In this document: positions 43,255-50,676 of the stretch, piece by piece
Position numbering within the stretch: position 1 is the stretch's first letter
Layout of the letters: each line of letters begins with the position of its first letter
Assembly (NCBI RefSeq): GCF_018736105.1
Contig: NZ_CP076135.1
Span: forward strand, 1,486,001-1,550,000
Source: Bradyrhizobium sediminis
GTDB taxonomy: Bacteria; Pseudomonadota; Alphaproteobacteria; Rhizobiales; Xanthobacteraceae
Length of the DNA: 64,000 bases
Reading direction: 5' to 3'
Made by a program: the position numbers and the translations under genes
Notes under the pieces: generated by a model
The model's input: the letters and a program-made list of their open reading frames with translations, nothing else
Databases searched by the model: none
What the model was told of the DNA's origin: nothing

Positions 43255-45494
43255 ACGTCATCGCCAACAACAAGTGGATCGGCCAGCGCACCATCAGGCC
43301 TGACGGCGTCGACAAGGTGACGGGGCGCGCGGGCTATGCCGCCGACACCACCATGCCCGGCATGATCTGGGGCAAGATCCTGCGCAGCCCGCATCCGCAT
43401 GCGCGCATCCGCGGCATCAATACCGCGAAGGCCGAGGCGCTGCCCGGCGTCAAGGCGGTGGTCACCGCGCGCGACATCGTCGACTTCCCGGTCGACAAGT
43501 CCGTGATGCTCGGCATCCAGGACATGCGCTGGATGTGCCGCAACGTGATGGCGCGCGAGAAGGCGCTGTTCCCCGGCCACCCCGTGGCGGCGGTCGCCGC
43601 CACCTCCGAGGCGATCGCGGCGCAAGCCTGCGAGCTGATCGAGGTCGATTACGAAGTGCTGCCGTGGTCGATCGAGATCGACGACGCGATTCTGCCCGAT
43701 GCGCCGATCCTGCATGAGTTCATCAAGTTCGAGGGCAAGCCCTCCAACATCGCCGGCCGGATGGAAATCAAGAAGGGCGACGTCGCCGAAGGCTTCAAGC
43801 AGGCCGAGGTGGTGGTCGAGCGCAGCTTCACTACCCGCCCGGTGCACCAGGGCTATATCGAGCCGCACGCCTGCCTCGTCAGCGTCGCCGCCGACAACAA
43901 GACCACGATCTGGAGTTCGAGCCAGGGCCAGTTCATGGTGCGCGCGATGACGGCGCATCTATCCGGCATTCCGCAGAGCGACATCCGCGCCATCCCCGCC
44001 GAAATCGGCGGCGGCTTCGGCGGCAAGACCATCGTCTATCTCGAGCCGCTCGCGACCTTGCTGGCGAAGAAATCCGGCAGGCCGGTGAAGATGGTGATGA
44101 CCCGCGAGGAAGTGATGCGGTCGACCGGGCCGACGTCGGGCTCCAAGAGCACGGTGAAGATCGGCGCCAAAAAGGACGGCACCATCGTCGCCGCGCAAGG
44201 CACATTCTATCTGCAGGCCGGCGCGCTGCCGGGCTCGCCGATCCGCGGGGCGGTCGGCTGCAGCTTCTCGCCCTACGACATCCCGAACGTGCTGTCGGTC
44301 GGCTTCGACGTCGTCTCCAACCGCTCCAAGGTGGCGGCCTATCGCGCGCCCGGCGCGCCGATCGGGGCCTATGCGGTGGAGTGCGTGCTCGACGAACTCG
44401 CCGAGGCGCTGAAGATGGATCCGCTGGAGCTGCGGCTGAAGAACGCTGCGAAGCAGGGCACCAAGGCCGCGCACGGCCCGGTATTCCCGCGCATCGGCTA
44501 TGTCGAGACGCTGCAGGCGGCGAAGGCGCATCCGCACTACACCGCGCCGCTCGGCAAATATCAGGGCCGCGGCGTAGCCTCCGGTTTCTGGTTCAACGCC
44601 GGCGGCGAATCCAGCGCGCAAGTCAACATCACCGAGGACGGCAACGTCGTGGTCACCACGGGCCATCCCGATATCGGCGGCTCGCGCGCGGCGATCGCCA
44701 ATATCTGCGCCGAACTGCTCGGCATCGACTACCGCCGCGTCTCGGTCTTGATCGGCGACACCGCCACCGTCGGCTTCTCCAATCTGACCGGCGGCAGCCG
44801 CGTGCTGTTTGCCTCCGCGATGGTGGTGACGCAATCGACCGAAAAGATCATCGCCACCTTGCGCGAGCGCGCCGCGAAGATCTGGGAGATCGATCCGGAA
44901 GCGGTGAAATGGGAAAACGGCGCCGCGCATCCGGCGAGCCCCAACGCCGGCCAGTTCGAGCCGCTGACGCTGGCCCAATTGGCCGAAAAGGCGCCGCAGA
45001 TGGGCGGGCCGATCGGCGCCGGCGTGCAGCTCAACACCGAGGGCGCCGAAGGCGGCTTCGGTACCCACATCTGCGACGTCGAGGTCGATGTCGAACTCGG
45101 TATCGTCAGGGTGATCCGCTACACCGCGGTGCAGGACGTCGGCCGCGCCATTCATCCGAGCTATGTCGAGGGCCAGATGCAGGGCGGCGTCGCCCAGGGC
45201 ATCGGCTGGGCGCTCAACGAGGAATACATCTACAATAAAGACGGCAAGGTCGATAACCCCGGTTTCCTCGACTACCGCATGCCGGTTTGTTCGGACCTGC
45301 CGATGCTGGATGCGGTGATGGTCGAAGTGCCGAACCCGAAACATCCGCAAGGCGTCAAGGGCGTCGGCGAGGTGCCGCTGGTCCCCGTGATGGCCGCGGT
45401 CGCCAACGCCATCCACAACGCGCTCGGCAAACGCTTCTACAGCCTGCCGATGTCGCCGCCGAAGGTGCTGGAGGTGCTGGAAGGCAAGGGATGA
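43251..45494 (+). CDS. Molybdenum hydroxylase large subunit, substrate unknown
   Basis: A 747-residue molybdopterin-binding subunit of the xanthine dehydrogenase family. GGGFGGKTIVYLEP, HQGYIEPHAC and the catalytic Glu in GVGEVPLVPVM are visible. The active-site loop reads AYRAPGAPIGAYAVE, not the AYRCSFR of form I CO dehydrogenase nor AYRGAGR of form II, so it is neither CoxL. Candidates are aldehyde, nicotinate-type or aromatic acyl-CoA oxidoreductases. No XdhC-type maturation gene is adjacent. Confidence 0.88.
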   Translation: MNVIANNKWIGQRTIRPDGVDKVTGRAGYAADTTMPGMIWGKILRSPHPHARIRGINTAKAEALPGVKAVVTARDIVDFPVDKSVMLGIQDMRWMCRNVMAREKALFPGHPVAAVAATSEAIAAQACELIEVDYEVLPWSIEIDDAILPDAPILHEFIKFEGKPSNIAGRMEIKKGDVAEGFKQAEVVVERSFTTRPVHQGYIEPHACLVSVAADNKTTIWSSSQGQFMVRAMTAHLSGIPQSDIRAIPAEIGGGFGGKTIVYLEPLATLLAKKSGRPVKMVMTREEVMRSTGPTSGSKSTVKIGAKKDGTIVAAQGTFYLQAGALPGSPIRGAVGCSFSPYDIPNVLSVGFDVVSNRSKVAAYRAPGAPIGAYAVECVLDELAEALKMDPLELRLKNAAKQGTKAAHGPVFPRIGYVETLQAAKAHPHYTAPLGKYQGRGVASGFWFNAGGESSAQVNITEDGNVVVTTGHPDIGGSRAAIANICAELLGIDYRRVSVLIGDTATVGFSNLTGGSRVLFASAMVVTQSTEKIIATLRERAAKIWEIDPEAVKWENGAAHPASPNAGQFEPLTLAQLAEKAPQMGGPIGAGVQLNTEGAEGGFGTHICDVEVDVELGIVRVIRYTAVQDVGRAIHPSYVEGQMQGGVAQGIGWALNEEYIYNKDGKVDNPGFLDYRMPVCSDLPMLDAVMVEVPNPKHPQGVKGVGEVPLVPVMAAVANAIHNALGKRFYSLPMSPPKVLEVLEGKG

Positions 45495-45564
45495 GGCGAC
45501 CGGATGCCGGCCGTTCCGGCGTTCACCGATCGAGGATCATGCGCGGACCAGCGGACGCGATTTG

Positions 45565-45741
45565 TCAGGCGGCGCGTTCCCGATCGCTCAGTTCGGCGAT
45601 CGCGGCCGCGATCCATTTGTCCAGTTCCTGGTGGGATATGTCCTGTTTGGCCTTGGCTATCTTCAAGGCCTCGAGATCTGGTCCCGTCGCGTCTTCCGGC
45701 GACAGGGAGTTTTCACGCAAGCGAACGCGGTCTGTCTTCAT
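45565..45741 (-). CDS. Short hypothetical protein, 58 residues
   Basis: A small acidic-basic helical protein (MKTDRVRLRENSLSPEDATG to ELSDRERAA) on the minus strand, preceded by GGGGGA four bases from the ATG. Codon use resembles neighbouring genes. Only its shortness argues against it. No domain recognised. Confidence 0.5.
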   Translation of the reverse strand: MKTDRVRLRENSLSPEDATGPDLEALKIAKAKQDISHQELDKWIAAAIAELSDRERAA

Positions 45742-45943
45742 TTATTCCCCCGAAATACCAGATACAAATTCTCGGGCATCAACTACGCCGCGGATTTAGT
45801 CTGCCGATAGCGGCAGAAATTTGCAGAAAAAAAGACGGCGTCGATTTTTTTGGCCCGGCAGGATATGAGATGTCGCAGCGGATCGCCGTGCGAACCGGAA
45901 GCATGTGCAAGCGGTGATGCTGCGGGGGGCCAGGCTGGTGAAC

Positions 45944-46219
45944 ATGACCGATTCCGAGAAGGCCGCCAAAGTCATCGAAGCCCTGAAGGCCGCCGAAGGC
46001 GAGCCGGCGCAGATCGCATTGCCGATCCTGAACGGGCTGGTCGGGCTGGTGCAGGGCAGCGGCGAAGCGCCGCTGGAAATCGAGGAGGCGCGATCGGGCG
46101 CGTTCCTCGCGATCTGCGAAATCGGCAAGGCGCTGCATCGCGGCCAACCCACCGACGGCCTGTGGGCGCCGGCGATGTCAGCGACGGAACGCTGGATGTC
46201 GCTGGCGCGAGGGCGTTAG
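45944..46219 (+). CDS. Small hypothetical protein, 91 residues
   Basis: MTDSEKAAKVIEALKAAEGE opens a compact, helix-rich protein with no signal or membrane segment. The upstream Met at 45905 is rejected because its leader lacks coding character. No clear ribosome site is seen. It is convergent with the CusF-like gene, seven bases apart. Confidence 0.5.
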   Translation: MTDSEKAAKVIEALKAAEGEPAQIALPILNGLVGLVQGSGEAPLEIEEARSGAFLAICEIGKALHRGQPTDGLWAPAMSATERWMSLARGR

Positions 46220-46226
46220 GGCCGCG

Positions 46227-46538
46227 CTACTGTTTCTCGATTTTCGTGATGGTCTTGATCCCGCCGGTCTCGGTTGCGGAAAATGTGACCCTGTCGCCGG
46301 CGTGCACGGCGTCCAGCGAGACGCCCTTGACTTTGAACTCGGTGACAACGCCGCCGTTACTGGCTCCGACAGTGCCGCTTGGCGCCTGTCGAATCGCGAC
46401 GGTCCCATGGATCCGGTCGAGGACCGTGATCATTCCGGTTCCCGTCGTTGCTTGCTGGGCCAAGGTCGCCGAACTGGTCAAGGCGAGCGCCGCGGAACTC
46501 GCCAAGACGATCTTCAAGGCGATCTTCGCAATTTTCAT
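46227..46538 (-). CDS. CusF-like periplasmic protein without metal ligands
   Basis: A 103-residue exported protein: signal peptide (1-28, ending TLAQQ) then a single small beta-barrel domain of the CusF type (VLDRIHGTVAIRQAP, VVTEFKVKG, HAGDRVTFSA, GGIKTITKIEK). In CusF a His, a Trp and two Met hold Cu(I). Here those positions are not evident: no Met or Trp in the domain core, only one His. It may have lost copper binding or bind something else. GGAGGG precedes the ATG. Confidence 0.75.
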   Translation of the reverse strand: MKIAKIALKIVLASSAALALTSSATLAQQATTGTGMITVLDRIHGTVAIRQAPSGTVGASNGGVVTEFKVKGVSLDAVHAGDRVTFSATETGGIKTITKIEKQ

Positions 46539-46735
46539 GGAACCCTCCGGAAGGTTGGCACCTCCCGAAATAAGCCACCATGAGCGGATTTGTTCCCGCG
46601 CCGGGCTACGCTTGCTTGCCGGCTGCAAGCTTCCCAGGAACGGTCCCATTTGGGTCCATTTCCGTCGCAAATTCGCCCCGGACTCGATTCAGGCTGTTCG
46701 CGGGTAGGACGGATTTTGTTTTTTGGAGTTCAGTC

Positions 46736-46978
46736 ATGGAAATCGTGTACCCGTCACACCGCGAACGAGATTGCACCGATAAAAACCCGCATCTGGGTGA
46801 CGACTATATGGACGATCTCCGGCCGTTGCTGGAGGAGAACCTCCGGCACGGAGCCGATAAACCGCGTGCGGGAAAAGGCAACGACCTTCTCGCGTTACTC
46901 GAGGAGAACGCCCGGCTTCGAGGCCTCGTGGTCAGGCTGTCGAGCATCATCATCAAGAGCATCGCCGATCGAAAATGA
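46736..46978 (+). CDS. Small hypothetical protein with repeated LLEEN motif
   Basis: An 80-residue protein whose C-terminal half (LLALLEENARLRGLVVRLSS) looks like a short amphipathic coiled coil; the LLEEN pentad occurs twice (about residues 31-35 and 54-58). GGAG precedes the ATG by eight bases. I have seen similar small rhizobial proteins, always of unknown function. It is followed by a repeat. Confidence 0.6.
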   Translation: MEIVYPSHRERDCTDKNPHLGDDYMDDLRPLLEENLRHGADKPRAGKGNDLLALLEENARLRGLVVRLSSIIIKSIADRK

Positions 46979-47004
46979 TGTCGCCCGCTCTCGAACCTCT
47001 GCGG

Positions 47005-47085
47005 TAGGGCGGATTGGCGAATCGCAATCCGCCGTTCACCCGACGACGATAAGCGGCGGGTTACGCCTTCGGCTAACCCGCCCCC
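47005..47085. repeat. Intergenic repeat of two hairpins, family E
   Basis: GGCGGATTGGCGAATCGCAA with TCCGCC (47008-47033) and GGCGGGTTACGCCTTCGGCT with AACCCGCC (47055-47082) form two hairpins. This GGCGGATTA-type repeat is widespread in proteobacteria. It lies between a plus-strand gene and the minus-strand gene that ends at 47113. Confidence 0.65.
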
Positions 47086-47112
47086 TGTGTGTTTTGATAT
47101 GCGCGTTGTGGT

Positions 47113-47580
47113 CTAGTGCTTCAGCGGCTTCCAGCCGGCGTGGTCGAAGTGTGTGCCATACTGGTCAAGCGCCTGCACGATCTTGACCGCACCCTGGTCG
47201 CGCCCTTTGTCCGCCTTCATGATCGCGATGCCGTCGAGGACCTGTTCCAGAACGACGTGAAGCTGATGGTCGGCCGCCTCGGGTAGCTTGCAGTTCGCGG
47301 TGACGTAATCGATCTGCCCTTGCACGCGTCCGGCCAACTGCTCGAAGTCTCCGGAAGAGAATTTGTTGCGGTGGATGGGGGAAAGCGCGTCTGCCATGGC
47401 GGTGCGGATCTCGCCCATCCCCCGTCGCAAGGCCTCGTCGGTCGGCCACTTCTTGCCGTGGTCGAGCTTGATCTTGACGGTGGCGGCGTGGGCGTGCGGT
47501 TCGGCCGCGACAACGCCGGTCGGGGCCAATGCGAGGCCGAGTGCAATCAGCCCCGGCATCAACAATCTGGTGGTGAACAT
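47113..47580 (-). CDS. Exported hypothetical protein under an FNR-type box
   Basis: A 155-residue protein with a signal peptide (1-25, GVVAAEP), a His-rich start of the mature chain (HAHAATVKIKLDHGKKWPTD) and an all-helical remainder with one Cys (NCKLPEAADHQLH). It resembles proteins annotated DnrO next to NO-responsive genes, but I cannot confirm this. AGGAGG precedes the ATG at 47580. A palindrome TTGCGCTGGCGCAA lies 81 bases upstream. Role unknown; metal or redox stress binding is possible. Confidence 0.7.
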   Translation of the reverse strand: MFTTRLLMPGLIALGLALAPTGVVAAEPHAHAATVKIKLDHGKKWPTDEALRRGMGEIRTAMADALSPIHRNKFSSGDFEQLAGRVQGQIDYVTANCKLPEAADHQLHVVLEQVLDGIAIMKADKGRDQGAVKIVQALDQYGTHFDHAGWKPLKH

Positions 47581-47660
47581 GTCGCGTATCCTCCTGGACC
47601 GATTGCGGTCCGTGAACGGTTTTCCTGACCGGGAGATAGGGAGCGTCCGCAAGCCGGAGT

Positions 47661-47674
47661 TTGCGCTGGCGCAA
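47661..47674 (-). promoter_or_regulatory. FNR/FixK-type palindrome
   Basis: TTGCGCTGGCGCAA fits TTGC-N6-GCAA, one accepted form of the FixK consensus, centred about 32 bases before a possible -10 (TATCTC on the minus strand). It overlaps the last codons of a regulator remnant, so it could be coding residue rather than an operator. Confidence 0.5.
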
Positions 47675-47816
47675 TGTTCTGGACGAAATCACGGAGCTGG
47701 CCATGGGTGACGAGGGAATGCCTTGGTCCTGCTTTCGATGATGCCGCGCTCCTGCCAATCGCTGAGTATGCGGCTACCGTATGGTGACTGGTGCCGGTCA
47801 AGACTGTGAGGCGTCC
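47664..47816 (-). pseudogene. Remnant of a Crp/Fnr-family regulator (C-terminal HTH)
   Basis: Read on the minus strand, one frame gives GRLTVLTGTSHHTV, the next gives SRILSDWQERGIIESRTKA, and the first resumes with LVTHGQLRDFVQNIAPA. Joined, these make a typical Crp/Fnr helix-turn-helix tail (TGTSxxTVSRxLSDWxxRGIIE). The breaks are at about 47775 (one base lost in TV-SR) and about 47719. The N-terminal sensor part is absent; the opposite strand carries an unrelated gene from 47926. Confidence 0.7.
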
Positions 47817-47925
47817 CGCCTTGCGGGACGTAGCGGGGGCAATAGCGCCAGGAAGCCGCGGGTGCTCCGGTGGATTGATTATTGGCCGCCGCCATCTATG
47901 CTTGCAGATATTCCAGGGCATGGCG

Positions 47926-48312
47926 ATGTGGTGGTTTAACAAGGGCAAGCGCATAGAAATCTGGGATGAAGGCATCCAGTGGCCGATCGGCGACATTGAA
48001 GCGGTGCACAGGATACGCGACATCTGCGCTGCCGCCGCCGATAGTGCCGAAAAAATAGCTGGCTTCGCTGATCGCGCGGACAACAAGAAGAATAAATACG
48101 AAACCGAACGTTACGAACGCGCCGCCAAGACCGCAATGGAAATCGCATTCAAGATTTCGGATGACCTGATGCGCGATTCCGCCGTGTGTCAGATCGTGAA
48201 CTTGTGCGTGAAGGCCAGCAATTTGAGAACAGCACGGATACTCCTTCGTGCAATTCAGTCCGCATCGATCAGAGAAGATGTGCTGAATGACCATCCGGTA
48301 CTAAGGCAATAA
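47926..48312 (+). CDS. Hypothetical protein, AT-richer than its neighbours
   Basis: A 128-residue soluble helical protein beginning MWWFNKGKRIEIWDEGIQWP, with Lys/Glu-rich middle (NKKNKYETERYERAAKTAM) and two Cys. AGGG lies seven bases before the ATG at 47926 (47920 is possible). Its codons contain clearly more A and T than the flanking genes, which with the adjacent regulator wreck suggests acquisition. No domain recognised. Confidence 0.6.
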   Translation: MWWFNKGKRIEIWDEGIQWPIGDIEAVHRIRDICAAAADSAEKIAGFADRADNKKNKYETERYERAAKTAMEIAFKISDDLMRDSAVCQIVNLCVKASNLRTARILLRAIQSASIREDVLNDHPVLRQ

Positions 48313-48337
48313 AGCAAAGCTGACCACGCGCGCGTGA

Positions 48338-49345
48338 TCAGACGGGCTTGCCCAGCACGCGCTCCCAGAACGCCAGCATGTCCGCCCGGAACAATTCGGC
48401 TTCGCCGTCGTGGCTGCCGATCCTGGCGCCTTTTCGTCCGTAGCCGGCCTTCAGCGCATAGACCATCAAGTCGCGATCGGTGAGCGCGGGATCGGACGCG
48501 TCGCGGGCCGGATGGGTCAGCGCACCGTCGTCGGCGATGTAGGCGGTCGGGGCCGCCGGTGAAACCGATGCGTCGGGGACGTCCGCGATCGCGGTGCCGC
48601 GATCGAAGCTGTGATGCGCGCCTGCTACCAGCCGCATCGTGACATCTCCGCCCGCAAGGCGGATCGCCTGGCAATGGCCCTGGACCTGCATCGGCGAGCA
48701 CCACTCGTCCGCATCCCCCATCAGCACCCGAACGGCGGTGGCGCCGACGCCGGGATCGCGGAACTGGTGTCCGCTCCAGGGGTAGGCGGCGAGCACGCCT
48801 TGCAGCCCCGAACCCGGCCCGATCACGGCGTCCGCGAATCGGCGGGTCGCCGCCGTCAGCACCGCCGATCCGCCGCGGCTGTGTCCCTGCGCGCCGATCC
48901 GCGATGCGTCGATCCCGGGAAGGCCGGCAAGCACCTTCCAGGCGGCGAGCACGTCATAGGCGCTGGCGGCAAACGAGAACTGCGTCTGGTTGGCGACGGT
49001 GGAGGTGACGCCGCGCGCGCCGAAACTGTCGAGCACGAAGGTGGCGAATCCGGCGCGAGTAAGCGTCTCGGCGTGCGCGACATGCGACGGCGCCACCCCG
49101 AGGCTGCCCGGCACGATCATGACCAGCGGCAGTTTTCCTGCGCTGGCGCGCCGACCGGAGGTGGGCATGAACAATTTGCCGTCGATCGCGATCCGCGGCA
49201 TCTGCGCAGGCTTGCTGATGACCTGATGATAATTGACCGGCGACGCAGACGGGATCTCGATATTCTTGCCGGCGCCGAGTTCGCCGAAAGCAACCGTCTG
49301 GTCGCGGAATCGCGGCGGACCGGTGCGCTCTTCTACAGTGGTCAT
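48338..49345 (-). CDS. Dienelactone hydrolase-like alpha/beta hydrolase
   Basis: A 335-residue alpha/beta hydrolase. The nucleophile Ser is in GAQGHSRGGSAVL, the Asp in MGDADEWCS and the His in VAGAHHSFDRG, giving a complete triad in the expected order. No signal peptide is present. Substrate unknown; the fold is used by dienelactone hydrolases, acetyl xylan esterases and others. Confidence 0.83.
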   Translation of the reverse strand: MTTVEERTGPPRFRDQTVAFGELGAGKNIEIPSASPVNYHQVISKPAQMPRIAIDGKLFMPTSGRRASAGKLPLVMIVPGSLGVAPSHVAHAETLTRAGFATFVLDSFGARGVTSTVANQTQFSFAASAYDVLAAWKVLAGLPGIDASRIGAQGHSRGGSAVLTAATRRFADAVIGPGSGLQGVLAAYPWSGHQFRDPGVGATAVRVLMGDADEWCSPMQVQGHCQAIRLAGGDVTMRLVAGAHHSFDRGTAIADVPDASVSPAAPTAYIADDGALTHPARDASDPALTDRDLMVYALKAGYGRKGARIGSHDGEAELFRADMLAFWERVLGKPV

Positions 49346-49470
49346 GACAACTCCCTTGCAGCGCCGGTTCGTGATGCCGCCGGCGTTGCGCTACCGAATG
49401 CAATCCGGCGGCAAAGGTCAATGCCGTTCTGCAGGGCAATCGGAAATCGCGTCGGCGCGGCCGATCCGGG

Positions 49471-49746
49471 TCAGTTGGATGCCGGTGAAGCGGCGGGCTC
49501 TGGCGGGCACTCGCGAATGGTGGTGCGGGCGAGCTTGGCGTCGTCGAGCGATTTATAGGGGCCGCTTGCGAACCAGATGACGACGCCGTCGATGACCGGA
49601 TTGGAGGTCACGATCTCGCATTTCCTGCTCGCGTAATTACCAACGACCCAGTATCCGGAATATTCCGGCCAGCGCGCGTAACATGCAGTCGCGCCGGTGG
49701 AGGTCAGGGCGGCCAGCAGCAATGTTCTGGTAAGAAGCGATCTCAT
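49471..49746 (-). CDS. Small exported hypothetical protein
   Basis: A 91-residue protein: signal peptide (1-24), then a core with two Cys (YASRKCEIVTSNPVIDG and TIRECPPEP) that probably form a disulfide, and WFASGPYKSLDDAKLA. GAGGAG precedes the ATG at 49746. Similar short secreted proteins occur in Bradyrhizobium; function unknown. Confidence 0.68.
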   Translation of the reverse strand: MRSLLTRTLLLAALTSTGATACYARWPEYSGYWVVGNYASRKCEIVTSNPVIDGVVIWFASGPYKSLDDAKLARTTIRECPPEPAASPASN

Positions 49747-49939
49747 TATCTTGCTCCTCGCTCGCAAGCTCGGGCAGGTAATTCGCGGTAGCGTGAAACG
49801 TTCGGCCTGGCAATCCGCCGTCGTCGATCGTGGTAAATTCCAGAGCGCCCGAGACCGAGCATCTCTAATCGACTTCAATGTTTATTGCTCAAAAACCGGA
49901 CCCGGTTCGTGGCCTCGCTGCCATCCCGTCAACTCCGGA

Positions 49940-50542
49940 TCAGCCGACGGCTCGCTTGAACGCCTCCTGTGCCGCCTGGTTGGCGCGATCGAACACGTTG
50001 CGCGTTTCCGTCAGGGCGGCGGTGAGGGCCGACCATGACTGGCTTCCCGCCTCGTTCAGCTTCCGGAGCTTTTCCTCCGCCGCAGCCGCCTCGCTCTGCA
50101 TTCGCTTCACATTGGCCTCGATTTCGCCGCGGCGCTCGGCGGCGAATTCGCCGGCGGCGGCGGCAAGCTTGTCGGCCGCCTCGCGCCACGATTTCACCTG
50201 GGCCTCGGCCTGCTGCTTGAATGTCGCCTGCTGCAGCTCGAACTGCTCGCCGTAGTTCTCGACATATTTCTGCACTTCCGCCTCGAAGGCGATCCAGTCC
50301 GCTTCCATCCTGGTCTTGGCGCTGGCCCAGGCCGCCTCGCCGGCGCCCGCCTGTTTCTTCACGGCTTCGCGGAAGGCATCGCGATTCCTGGCCAACTCGG
50401 CCAGAACCTTGCCGGCCCGGTCGCGTGCATCGGCCTGCACCTCGGCGGCCTTGCCCTGCAGCGACGTCAGCGTGGCGTCCATTTCATCGAGCCGCTCCTT
50501 GGCCCAGTTGGTGAAGAAGTGAACATTGCCTTGCGTGCCCAT
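49940..50542 (-). CDS. Coiled-coil, phasin-like hypothetical protein
   Basis: A 200-residue, almost wholly helical, Ala/Glu/Lys-rich protein with no signal or membrane segment (e.g. DEMDATLTSLQGKAAEVQAD). Composition and length recall phasin or apolipoprotein-like proteins, but no signature is conclusive. The ScfR-type regulator gene lies upstream on the same strand with a 134-base gap. Confidence 0.65.
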   Translation of the reverse strand: MGTQGNVHFFTNWAKERLDEMDATLTSLQGKAAEVQADARDRAGKVLAELARNRDAFREAVKKQAGAGEAAWASAKTRMEADWIAFEAEVQKYVENYGEQFELQQATFKQQAEAQVKSWREAADKLAAAAGEFAAERRGEIEANVKRMQSEAAAAEEKLRKLNEAGSQSWSALTAALTETRNVFDRANQAAQEAFKRAVG

Positions 50543-50676
50543 TGCTCGTCTCCATGAACTTTCCGGACGCCCGCCCGTCGCGGAAACTAGTCCGCCGAGT
50601 GTCGTTCTTCTTGACGTGGATCAAGGGCAGCCGGCGCAGCCTGGATCCGGCGGTTGCGGTGTTCGAGCACCTACCC

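Noticed and set aside
43251..45494. CO dehydrogenase large subunit (coxL)
   Set aside because: The active-site loop AYRAPGAP differs from both CoxL forms.
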